In this document: piece by piece, positions 44,608 to 55,793 of the stretch
Layout of the letters: each line of letters begins with the position of its first letter
How positions within the stretch are numbered: position 1 is the stretch's first letter
Origin: DASRJW01 sp964567755
GTDB taxonomy: Bacteria; Krumholzibacteriota; Krumholzibacteriia; G020349025
Direction of reading: 5' to 3'
Length of the DNA stretch: 64,000 nt
Assembly: GCA_964567755.1 (NCBI GenBank)
Contig: CAZMNW010000023.1
Location: 1 to 64,000 of the forward strand
The notes under the pieces: generated by a model
The model's database searches: none
The model's input: only the letters and a program-made list of their open reading frames with translations
What the model was told of the DNA's origin: nothing
Position numbers and translations under genes: made by a program

Positions 44608-46239
44608 TCAGGGCCGAAGTGGTGCCAAGTCCAGGACGATCCCGTCCAAACTGGCGGGCACCGGAACCCGCACCATGTTCGCGAGCGTCGGCGCGACATC
44701 GACGCTGCGAATGTTCTGCGCGGACGAGCCGGAAGGGATCCGTGCCCCAAGGAACAGGATCGGCACATGCCGATCGTCGAAGCTCGGCGAACCGTGTGCC
44801 GCTCCGGACTCGGATCGTACCGCCCACGGTTGCAGCCGTGCTTCGATGCCGTGCACACCGAGCGTGCGCCGCCGCGAGCCCGAACCCAGCGGTTCGAGCG
44901 GAAACCGTCCAGGATGGTACGTGTGGCGAAACACGCGCAGGAACGAGTCTTCGGCCGCCGGTGCGGTGACGCTGGCCAGGTCGGTATGCGTGTAGACCTT
45001 GGCGACGAAGTCATGCCGTGCGACACGAACCGCTCCGATCTGTTCGCGCTGCGACGCCTGATTCGCCTCCACCTCGCGTAACCCGTCGAACAGTGAATCG
45101 ATGCTGGCGGCCAGCACTTTCTGCACGGGAATGCCGTCCTCGCGTCGATGCACCGCCAAATCCGTCACCCCATGATCGGCGCTCAGAACCATGACCCAAC
45201 GGCCTCGGCCGACCTTCGTATCCAAGAAGGCGAGGAATGCTCCCAGGTCGCGATCGAGCCGAAGCAAGTTGTCGAGCTGTTCGAGGCTCTGCGGACCGTA
45301 TTCGTGCCCGACATAGTCCGTCTGCGACAGAGCTAGCGCCAGCAGATCCGGAACATCATCGTCGCCGAGCCCGCGCGCCGACACCGCCGTCGCCGCCAAT
45401 GCCAGAAGCGCAGCGTCCGGGAACGGCGTATCCCTCCACCATGTCCAGAAGTCGCCTTGGGCGGGGTCGAATCGATGCACGAAGTCGAGCTCGGTAGAAC
45501 CAGCCTCCCTGTCATTGCGGAATGGTCCTGCGCTCGATGCCGGCGCCGCGACGCGCACCCGGGACCGTTGCGCTGCCGGCACCTCGCACATCCAAGTGGA
45601 ATCGCGGCTCAGCGCGGGCCACTCGCGAGCGTGGAACTGCTGCAGCCAGTCCGGATCAGCCGCGGCATACCAGCTGGAGGTGACGAAGCGACCGTCGCTC
45701 CGCGAGAACCAATAGACGTCGCCGCGAGCGTTCCCTGCCAGCAGGATGCTGGCGCGGTCCTTGCCGCCGAGAGCCACGACACGCGATCTCGCGTCCGCAG
45801 CTTGCATCCACTCGGCCAAGGTCGGAGAAAGCAATCGATGCGGCGACACGCCCGCGGCCGCCGATCCGACAAGATGCGTCGTCGAATCGGCGACACAGGG
45901 GACGACGACAATGTCGTCACCGATGCGTTCGCACCAGGAGTTGTCGACGATGCCGTGCCGGGCGGGAAAGACTCCCGTGGCGAGGGTTGCGTGGCCAGGC
46001 CCGGTGTTTGTCACCGCGTGGTCCTGCACAGCCTGGTTGAAACAGCTGCCCTGGTCGAGAAGACGGCGGAAGCCGCCGCGCCAACAATCGGCGTAGCGTT
46101 GCAGGAGATCGCCACGCAGCTGATCGACGACGACCAACACCACGAGACGCGGTGCACCAGCGTTCTCGGTGTCACAGGCGGCGAGGCCAAGCCCCGCCGC
46201 CAGGAGACCCAACAAGATTCTTGCCCGCGGTTGGCTCAC
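44608..46239 (-). CDS. PafA-like alkaline phosphatase/phosphodiesterase lipoprotein
   Basis: A 543-residue periplasmic or surface metalloenzyme. The signal peptide ends in a lipobox, LGLAAC, with Cys22. VVDQLRGDLL near 39-48 carries the first metal-binding Asp. AVTNTGPGHATLATG near 74-88 holds the Thr nucleophile as in PafA-type phosphatases. SQTDYVGHEYG near 316 and SADHGVTDL near 362 give the remaining Asp/His metal ligands. It hydrolyses phosphate esters. Its GTG start is directly adjacent to the stop of the metalloprotease gene, so the two are co-transcribed. Confidence 0.87.
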   Translation of the reverse strand: MSQPRARILLGLLAAGLGLAACDTENAGAPRLVVLVVVDQLRGDLLQRYADCWRGGFRRLLDQGSCFNQAVQDHAVTNTGPGHATLATGVFPARHGIVDNSWCERIGDDIVVVPCVADSTTHLVGSAAAGVSPHRLLSPTLAEWMQAADARSRVVALGGKDRASILLAGNARGDVYWFSRSDGRFVTSSWYAAADPDWLQQFHAREWPALSRDSTWMCEVPAAQRSRVRVAAPASSAGPFRNDREAGSTELDFVHRFDPAQGDFWTWWRDTPFPDAALLALAATAVSARGLGDDDVPDLLALALSQTDYVGHEYGPQSLEQLDNLLRLDRDLGAFLAFLDTKVGRGRWVMVLSADHGVTDLAVHRREDGIPVQKVLAASIDSLFDGLREVEANQASQREQIGAVRVARHDFVAKVYTHTDLASVTAPAAEDSFLRVFRHTYHPGRFPLEPLGSGSRRRTLGVHGIEARLQPWAVRSESGAAHGSPSFDDRHVPILFLGARIPSGSSAQNIRSVDVAPTLANMVRVPVPASLDGIVLDLAPLRP

Positions 46240-48900
46240 TCAGCCGCGCCCGCCCAACAGCTCCACTTCGAGGCCGGCGTCGAGCGCCTTCTCGACCCTC
46301 TCCTGGATCTCGGTGAGGTGGGCACGGGTGTACGCATCGAGAGTGGCGCCGGCAGCGATGGCACGCTGCAGTCGGGTCTGCAGCTCGCGCAATTGCACCC
46401 GCGTCACCGCGCGTGCGTCCGCCGGCATGCGGCTGGGTGGATGCGTGAGAATCGCCGTCATGCGGTCCACGTACAGGCGCTGGAGGTTGCGCCGCATGCT
46501 GGTGACGTTGTGCGGCTGCGCGCCCCACACCTCGCTCCACACCGCGCCGCTCAGCGCCTCCATCATTTCCGGAATCGAGAGCACGTTCTGCGCCCCGACC
46601 AGACTCTCGTTTTCTACCAGGCGCGACAACCGCACGGGGTTCGTCATCAGGTCGAGCAGCCCGCCCTGCATCAAGAGCACGAGTTCGTGCAGCGGAACCT
46701 CCACGCGTCCGAGAATCGTGTTCGGCTGTCCCCAGTGACTCCATCGATTCGATCCCAGCTGCGTCAGCACTTCGCGCGGCATGACGAAGGCCGTTTCGCT
46801 GAAGGCGCTCTGGACCACGTGATCCAGCGCCTCGCGTTGCTTCGCCTTCGGCACCACGATGAATGGTGCGCGTGCCTGAGGATCCCCGAAGTGATCGCGG
46901 TTCACTTCTTGGCCGCCGATGTACTTCACTGCCGGCGCCAACGCCTGCACGTAGCCGACCAGCAAAGTCATCAGCGCGTTGGTCAGCTCGTAGTGCGGTT
47001 GGCCGTCGTAGAGCACCGCCTGCGGCAGGCGGGACCAAATGCCACGGATCAACTGCGACCGTTCCTTGCTCCAACCCAACGGGTCGTCACCCAGGTCCCA
47101 GACATTGACCGTCGGGTCGAGGGCTGCAATGCCACCGGCATCCTCGTCGGTCCCGTACAAATTGCCATCCTGTGCCGCCTGACGCGCCAGCGCCGCGGCT
47201 TTGGCCGCATCGGGCATGTAACCGAAGGCGATCGCCCAGCGATCCCACGTACCGACGGTGGGTGTGTAGTAGTGGCCGTTGGGTTTGCCATCGATGGCGA
47301 GATTCGGCGCCGGATATTCCATCACCGAGTTCACCAGACCGTTGTCCCCCGTCCATATGCGATCGTGCAACTTCGCCATCGGCGTGTCCGTGGAACCGCG
47401 AAAGTTGTGCCGCAAGCCCAACGTGTGCCCGACCTCGTGCATGGTGATGAACTTCAGGAACTCGCCGACGAATTCGATGGGCACTGGATCCTGCGGCGTG
47501 ATGTCGCCACGCAGGAGAAGGCTGGCACGCACCAGAGCCATGTGCATGGTCAGCTGGTCGGCAAAACCCGCATGCTCGTAGTTGGGCCCCGCCGGCGCCG
47601 GCAGCGCCGCCGCCAGGCCCAACGCGTTTTCGATCGCCCGCGCCGGGTCGGCGAGAGTGCGCCACGTGCGGCGAGCCCAGAGCGTGATCGACGCATCGAA
47701 CAGCACGTCGGCGTCCAAAACTTCGCCTGTTCTCGGATCGACGACCGAGGGCCCGATGGCGCCGTAGCTCGGCACGTCGGTGGCGACCCAGCGAATGGTG
47801 GCATAGCGCAAGTCTTCGGGGTCGGCCTCGCGCGGCAGCAGATCGGCGCGCATGGCATTGTCGAATCCCGCCGCTTCGAAAGCGCGGTTCCACTCCTCGA
47901 TTCCGGCTTGTACGTAAGGCCGAAGCTCCGGTGGCACGCTGGAATCGATGTAGTAGGTGATCGGCTTCTTGGGAATGTACAGCTCGTCGCGCTTGCGGTC
48001 TGGCTCGAGCCTCCACTTGCGGATGTAACGGGTGAAGAAAGACTGCTCCGGCCGGGCGAAATCTTTCTGCGCCAGCAGGAAGTAGCCCATGCGATCATCG
48101 GCAACCCGGGGTTCCATGGGTTCTGTGGGCAGCCGCGCCATCACGCAGTGCACCGAGAGTGGCACCGACCTCCCATCCGGGACGGCATCCCAGTCCACGG
48201 GCTCTCCGGGCTTGAAGGTGAGCTTGGCGCGCACGTTGACGTTTTCCGGGAAGACTTTGACTTGCTCGATGAAGCTCTTATCCGACTCGAGCTGCGCATT
48301 CCCGCGCTGTCCGGGGCCCGGCGACAGCGTGGAACGCAACATCTCCCCCACGCCCGACAGGTCCGAGACGAACCACTTGTCGACGTCGATCACTGCCGCC
48401 TTGTCCTTGTCGCGAATGCTGAGAATCTCGGCCGATGCCAGCACCGAGGATCCGAAGGCGAAATCGACCATGCTCTTGTAGCCGGGATCGCTGGCAGTGT
48501 AGCGGTGCGGTTTCGACACCAGATATACGGTGTTGCCGTGGCGTTCGAAGCAGACGAGCAGGGCCTCCCAATTCATCATGGAGCCGCCGATGAGCCAGCC
48601 CGTTCCCACACCCTGAGCGAGGGTGAAACTCATCAGGAAGTCTTCGCCCAGGCGGTTCTCGGGGACGGCCAACAATAATTGGTCGGGTTTTTGGTAGACG
48701 TCGAAGAAACCTTCGAGGAGCGTCGCGTCTTCAGTGACCTCAGAAAACTCTTTGAAAGTCCCCTTCTTCTTGTTTCCTTCTTCCTTCTGCGTGCTTTGCG
48801 CGTCTTCCGCTTTCTTTGCCTTCTTCGCGGCCAACGCCGATGCAGTGGGAACGGTCAGAACGAGGGCAATTACCAGGACCATGAAACGCTTCACGGCCAA
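46240..48900 (-). CDS. zinc-dependent metalloprotease (DUF5117/DUF5118 family)
   Basis: An 886-residue secreted metzincin-like protease. Residues 1-23 are a signal peptide (VLVIALVLTVPTASALA). The first half is the DUF5118/5117 region. The zinc site TMHEVGHTLGLRHNFRGSTD near 486-505 matches HExxHxxGxxH, and a Met-turn-like SVMEYPAP follows. A Lys-rich stretch follows the signal. Such proteins are frequent in Bacteroidetes, Gemmatimonadetes and related phyla; substrates are unknown. It heads the operon with the phosphatase. A 1073-codon open frame on the opposite strand is an artefact of GC-rich codon use. Confidence 0.9.
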   Translation of the reverse strand: MAVKRFMVLVIALVLTVPTASALAAKKAKKAEDAQSTQKEEGNKKKGTFKEFSEVTEDATLLEGFFDVYQKPDQLLLAVPENRLGEDFLMSFTLAQGVGTGWLIGGSMMNWEALLVCFERHGNTVYLVSKPHRYTASDPGYKSMVDFAFGSSVLASAEILSIRDKDKAAVIDVDKWFVSDLSGVGEMLRSTLSPGPGQRGNAQLESDKSFIEQVKVFPENVNVRAKLTFKPGEPVDWDAVPDGRSVPLSVHCVMARLPTEPMEPRVADDRMGYFLLAQKDFARPEQSFFTRYIRKWRLEPDRKRDELYIPKKPITYYIDSSVPPELRPYVQAGIEEWNRAFEAAGFDNAMRADLLPREADPEDLRYATIRWVATDVPSYGAIGPSVVDPRTGEVLDADVLFDASITLWARRTWRTLADPARAIENALGLAAALPAPAGPNYEHAGFADQLTMHMALVRASLLLRGDITPQDPVPIEFVGEFLKFITMHEVGHTLGLRHNFRGSTDTPMAKLHDRIWTGDNGLVNSVMEYPAPNLAIDGKPNGHYYTPTVGTWDRWAIAFGYMPDAAKAAALARQAAQDGNLYGTDEDAGGIAALDPTVNVWDLGDDPLGWSKERSQLIRGIWSRLPQAVLYDGQPHYELTNALMTLLVGYVQALAPAVKYIGGQEVNRDHFGDPQARAPFIVVPKAKQREALDHVVQSAFSETAFVMPREVLTQLGSNRWSHWGQPNTILGRVEVPLHELVLLMQGGLLDLMTNPVRLSRLVENESLVGAQNVLSIPEMMEALSGAVWSEVWGAQPHNVTSMRRNLQRLYVDRMTAILTHPPSRMPADARAVTRVQLRELQTRLQRAIAAGATLDAYTRAHLTEIQERVEKALDAGLEVELLGGRG

Positions 48901-49224
48901 CGACCTCCAGAGTATCGGCGAGGAGTGCTCGAGGGACGCAGGGGCGGACCCGTGGGTCGCGCCAGGCGCAATGACCCGAATATCCTACTACACCGACGAG
49001 GCGAATGGACGGCACAGGCCGCGGCAACGAGGCCGCGGCCGCGCGACCATCACCGGCGTCGCCCCGACATCGCTATCGCCGCCACCAACCTCACCACCAT
49101 CGCGACCGCCCGATCCCACCGCCCACGGCCCCAGACCGAGGTGAAGCTCGTCCGGCGGCTCAATACGGCGGGCCGGCAGCGGCGAGAGCGTGTACTGTGA
49201 CGCAGTCGCAACCCCGAGGTCAGA
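48901..49224. other. divergent promoter region, no gene
   Basis: About 320 bases between the metalloprotease and transporter genes. GAGG (49216-49219) serves the transporter start. No promoter boxes stand out in this very GC-rich stretch. Confidence 0.4.
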
Positions 49225-50528
49225 ATGCGCCAGCCGCTCGACAAGCATCAGGTCCGGGTATTGGTGATTCTCACCCTGGTCAATTTCATGAACTTCGTCG
49301 ACCGGCAGATCATCGGCGCCATTCTGCCGCTGCTCCAGGACGACTTCTCCCTTTCTCACTCGCAAGCGGCATTGCTCGGCACGGCGTTCGCTCTCATGCA
49401 CTCGGTCTTCACACTGCCGCTCGGGATCCTCGCCGACCGGACCTCGCGCAAGAACGTGATGGCGGCCGCCGTGATGTTCTGGAGCCTGGCGACATTCGTC
49501 ACGGGGTTGGCGCGCTCCTTCCGCTTCTTGTTGATGGCGCGCTCCTTGGTGGGGCTCGGCGAGGCCGCCTTCACGCCGGCCGCGACGGCCATCATCACCC
49601 GCAGTTTTCCCGCCGCGGTCCGTGCCCGCGCGCAGGGGATGTTCAACGCCGGGATGTTCATCGGCGGCTGCGTCGGGCTCGGTCTGGGGGGGGCGCTCGC
49701 CTCCTGGATCGGCTGGCGCCCGACATTGTTCATCGTCGCGATTCCCGGCATCCTGCTGGCGTGGAAGATCGTGTCGCTTCACGAACCGCGGGTGGAGACC
49801 GCACCGCGTCCAGTGCCACTGCTCGATCTACTGCGCTTGCCCGCCTATGCCGCTGCCGTCGTCAGCGGATGTTTCGTCACCTTTTCGGCCTATGCCTTGA
49901 TCTTCTGGGGAACCACGTTTGTCGTGCGCCACAAGGGCTTCGCGCTGGGCGAGGCCGGCATCATCTTGGGCGCCAGCCTGGGAATCGCCGGCGTGCTCGG
50001 AATCGTGGTCGGTGCCTGGCTCGCCGACCGACTCATGCGCCGCTTTGCCTGGGGGCGTGTCGCCGTCATCGTGGCGGGTCTGGCGCTCGGCATCCCCTTC
50101 TTGGTGTGGGCCGTGCATACGCCGCACCGGATGCTCTTCCTCGCCACCTTCTTCACTTCGGGCTTTTTCCTCAGCTGGTATCACGGGCCGCTCACAGCGG
50201 TATTGCACGACATGACACCGGAACACGCTCACGCGACGGCAATGGGTTTGTACAACGCCATCGTGCATCTAGTCGCCGTCACCTGGGCGCCGCTCGTGAT
50301 TGGCGGTATTGCAGACCATTGGGGACTGCTCCGCGGCATGGACGTCGCTGCCGCGACCTTCGTGCTCGGCACCCTCGGATTCGTCGTCGTCCTCCTGCTC
50401 GTGCGTCGTGCTTCCATCGCTTCCTCGCCAAGTGTTAATCTGCGAACTCGCATGGACTTCCAGGAGTGGACCGCCGTGACTTCGCCTCCAGGTGCCGTGC
50501 CGGCGCCCCCCCAGAGTGGGAGTGAATC

Positions 50529-50532
<4 letters not shown>
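49225..50532 (+). CDS. MFS transporter (Spinster-like)
   Basis: A 435-residue major facilitator with 12 hydrophobic segments. MNFVDRQIIGAILPLLQDDF near 20-39 and the loop 2-3 signature GILADRTSRKNVMAA near 72-86 are conserved; VGLGEAAFTPA lies in helix 4. This branch includes Spinster-type and hexuronate-like permeases. The substrate cannot be inferred. ATG 49225 has GAGG at five bases. Its stop overlaps the aconitase ATG as ATGA, an unusual coupling that may hint at import of an organic acid. Confidence 0.87.
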
Positions 50533-53246
<2,714 letters not shown>

Positions 53247-53264
53247 GGCCGAGCGAGCGGAGGC

Positions 53265-53969
53265 GTGTTTCTCTTGGTTCCTGTCGATCGCGCCGGACGC
53301 AGCAAACGGAAGTCCGCGCCTCAGAAGGCGCGGCGTTCGCCGGCGCCACGCAATGATCGTCGCACGGCACGCGCCAGCGACCAGCGGCAGGCGCGCCGCG
53401 AACAGATCTTGCGCGCCGCGGAGGGCGTGTTCGCCGACAAGGGCTTCCATGCCGCCAGCATCACCGACGTCATTCAGGCGGCCGGGGTGTCGCGCGGCAC
53501 TTTCTATCTTTACTTCGATAGCAAGCGCGTCATCTTCGGCGAGCTGCTGGATTCTCTTTTTTTCAAACTGGCGGCTTGCGTGCGCCCGGTGGATCTGGCG
53601 CCGGGAGCCCCGAGCCCGCTCGAGCAACTGCGCGACAATGTGACCTGCGCACTGCGCGTGGTGGCGAAGAACGAGAACCTCATGGGAATTCTCTTCCGCA
53701 CCGGTCAAGGCATCGACCCCGAGGCCGATCAGAAGGTGCAGAACTTCATCACCAGCATCATCGACCTCATCCGTCGCGCCCTGCAACGCGGCCAGCAGAT
53801 CGGTGTCGTGCGCCCATTGGATGATGAACTGGTGGCCCAATGCATTTTCGGCAGCGTCAAGGAGATCGTCTTCCACGGCTTGCAATCCGGCTCATTCGCC
53901 CGGCGCGCGCTCGAACCCATGGTGGACGAAGTGCTGCGGTACAACCTGCGCGGCTTCTTGCGCGTCTGA
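53265..53969 (+). CDS. TetR-family transcriptional regulator
   Basis: A 234-residue repressor. The helix-turn-helix lies in QILRAAEGVFADKGFHAASI then TDVIQAAGVSRGTFYLYFDS (about 46-85). The ligand domain has no family-specific mark I recognise. The 40-residue N-terminal extension is Arg/Lys-rich and unusually long; the GTG start at 53265 is uncertain. Its likely target is the inverted repeat at 54125-54140, inside the promoter of the next operon. By analogy with TetR regulators of acyl-CoA metabolism it may respond to a CoA thioester. It is probably co-transcribed with acnA. Confidence 0.87.
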   Translation: MFLLVPVDRAGRSKRKSAPQKARRSPAPRNDRRTARASDQRQARREQILRAAEGVFADKGFHAASITDVIQAAGVSRGTFYLYFDSKRVIFGELLDSLFFKLAACVRPVDLAPGAPSPLEQLRDNVTCALRVVAKNENLMGILFRTGQGIDPEADQKVQNFITSIIDLIRRALQRGQQIGVVRPLDDELVAQCIFGSVKEIVFHGLQSGSFARRALEPMVDEVLRYNLRGFLRV

Positions 53970-54116
53970 TGCGTGTGGACAGGCGTGCGGCGGTATTCGG
54001 TTCTTCTTCCTGACCAACCCTCCTTTTTCCCGACACCCGGCCAACTCTATCGATAAAAACGTGTGCTGATTAAGATAACTTCTTATTTTACAGTTGTTTG
54101 TGTAGCAAAAAACCAC
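53970..54116. other. intergenic, A/T-rich
   Basis: Sharply A/T-rich between two GC-rich genes, as expected for an upstream promoter region. No gene. Confidence 0.4.
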
Positions 54117-54146
54117 TTGAACTGGACTGACACGTCAGTCTACTAT
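54117..54146 (+). promoter_or_regulatory. promoter with a TetR-type operator in its spacer
   Basis: The -35 box TTGAAC (54117-54122) and the -10 box TACTAT (54141-54146) are 18 bases apart. The inverted repeat GACTGAC-AC-GTCAGTC (54125-54140) lies entirely within the spacer, so a bound dimer would block RNA polymerase. The TetR gene ends about 150 bases upstream. The leader to the GTG at 54282 is about 130 bases. Confidence 0.72.
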
Positions 54147-54281
54147 TGGGCGGTTCGTAGAGTTCGACGGGTGCAGAGCGTCCGAGGACCAGCCCACGCG
54201 ATGGAACGCCGGCGGGCCGCCTGCCAATTCAGCACGCTCGCGGGTGCAACGCTCGCGAGATCGAGCACCAAGGAGGATGCC

Positions 54282-55793
54282 GTGGCAACCGCGATCGAGC
54301 ACTACACGTCATACAAGGCCCGCCCATTCAAGCGCGAAGAGCGCGACAAAGTCACGATCCTCTTCGGCGGGCTCACGTGGAAGCACGAACGTCTAGTGCA
54401 GGGCGCCTTCCACAACATGGGTTACAAGGCCCAGCCGATTCCCAACATCCAGCGCGCCGACCTCGAGGCCGGCAAAGAGATGATCGACGTCGGTGCCTGT
54501 TGTCCGACGATTTTCACCACGGGAAGCCTGGTGAACTTCCTCAAGTCGGAAGTCGCCACCAAGGGTCGCGACGAGATCGTGAACAACTATCTGTTTTTGA
54601 CCGCTGGCGCCTGTGGCCCCTGCCGCTTCGGCCAATACCATCAATCCTACGAAATGGCGCTCGACGGCCTCGGATTGCGCGACTTCCGGCTTCTCCTCCT
54701 CGACGACAACCAGATGGACCAGGGCAAGAACGACGGCGGCGGTCTCGATGTCAACCTGCCGCTCAGTCTCGGTCTCGTGTGGGCGATTCTCTGCGCCGAC
54801 GTTCTCACCGACATGGAGTACGCAACGCGACCCTACGAGGTGAACCCCGGCCAGACGGATGCGGTATTGAAGGAAAGCGTCGAGATTCTCTACGACGTCT
54901 TCCAAAAGCGACCGCTCAAGGGCAAGAAATGGGGCGCCCTTGCCTGGCATTTCGCCACGCCATACTTCAAGAACGCGTTGCGCGAAGTGCGCAAGAAGTG
55001 GGATAGCGTCGAAGTCGATCGCCTGCAGGTCAAGCCGAAGGTGAAAGTGACCGGCGAGTTCTGGCTGCAGACGCATGAGGGCGACGGCAACTACAACATC
55101 AAGCGTTGGTTGGAGCAGGAGGGCGCCGAGACCATCCCACCGCCCATCGCCATCTGGCTGGCGTATCTGCTGCACACGCCGCTCTGGCGCATGGAGAAGA
55201 AGCGGCACCTGGACAAGAAGATTCCGCTCAAGATGGCCATGGTGCGCGCTTTCGAGAAGCTCTACAACCACAACTACAACGGCTTCCGCAAGGCGCTCGG
55301 CAACGTGCCCAACCAGTTGCCGGACCAGGAAGAGCTCAAGGAGCTGGCGTCACCGTACTTCCACCATGAGTTGCGCGGCGGCGAGGGCCACATGTTGGTC
55401 GGCAAGGCCCTGTACTCCTATCACCACAAGAAGGCGCACATGGTCTGCGAGCTGTCGCCGTACTCGTGCATGCCGAACACGATGTCGGTGGGCGCCATGG
55501 CGAACGTGCAAGGCCGTTACCCCGACCTCCTCTATGCACCGATCGAGGTCAAAGGCGACGCCGAGGTCCACGCGTTGTCGCGTTGCCAGATGATCCTGAC
55601 CGAAGCGAAAAAACGCGCGCAGAGCGACTTCGAGGACGTGCTGCAGAAGACAGGACTTTCGGTCGAGGCGCTGCGCCAACTCGAGGCGCGCCGCCCCGAG
55701 CTGCGTCGGGCCTGCAAGCGCATCCCGCACTACGGTTATGCCGGGATGGCGGCGAACTACGCCATGCATCTGGCGAAGCGGGGCCGCGCGTGA
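54282..55793 (+). CDS. 2-hydroxyacyl-CoA dehydratase-like subunit (activase-system component)
   Basis: A 503-residue protein. GTG 54282 was chosen because AAGGAGG (54270-54276) precedes it; the upstream frame to 54063 covers the promoter. VTILFGGLTWKHERLVQGAF opens the protein. VGACCPTIFTTGSLVNFL near 70-87 and TAGACGPCRFGQYHQSY near 108-124 contain Cys pairs suited to an iron-sulfur cluster, as in the HgdB/D-like part usually found at the C-terminus of the giant acyl-CoA dehydratase activase proteins. Here that part is a separate first gene. The exact reaction is unknown; radical 2-hydroxyacyl-CoA dehydration or double cubane chemistry is possible. Confidence 0.8.
   Translation: MATAIEHYTSYKARPFKREERDKVTILFGGLTWKHERLVQGAFHNMGYKAQPIPNIQRADLEAGKEMIDVGACCPTIFTTGSLVNFLKSEVATKGRDEIVNNYLFLTAGACGPCRFGQYHQSYEMALDGLGLRDFRLLLLDDNQMDQGKNDGGGLDVNLPLSLGLVWAILCADVLTDMEYATRPYEVNPGQTDAVLKESVEILYDVFQKRPLKGKKWGALAWHFATPYFKNALREVRKKWDSVEVDRLQVKPKVKVTGEFWLQTHEGDGNYNIKRWLEQEGAETIPPPIAIWLAYLLHTPLWRMEKKRHLDKKIPLKMAMVRAFEKLYNHNYNGFRKALGNVPNQLPDQEELKELASPYFHHELRGGEGHMLVGKALYSYHHKKAHMVCELSPYSCMPNTMSVGAMANVQGRYPDLLYAPIEVKGDAEVHALSRCQMILTEAKKRAQSDFEDVLQKTGLSVEALRQLEARRPELRRACKRIPHYGYAGMAANYAMHLAKRGRA

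Noticed and set aside
43595..44827. A 411-residue N-terminal extension of LspA
   Set aside because: It is antisense to the CYTH gene; the LspA family starts at 43594, where a good ribosome site lies.
45457..48678. A 1073-codon open frame on the plus strand
   Set aside because: It lies opposite the metalloprotease and phosphatase genes, has no known domain or ribosome site, and its codons are the mirror of strongly GC3-biased real genes.
49005..50438. A 477-codon plus-strand frame over the transporter
   Set aside because: Out of frame with the clear MFS gene, Arg/His/Pro-rich and without membrane segments.
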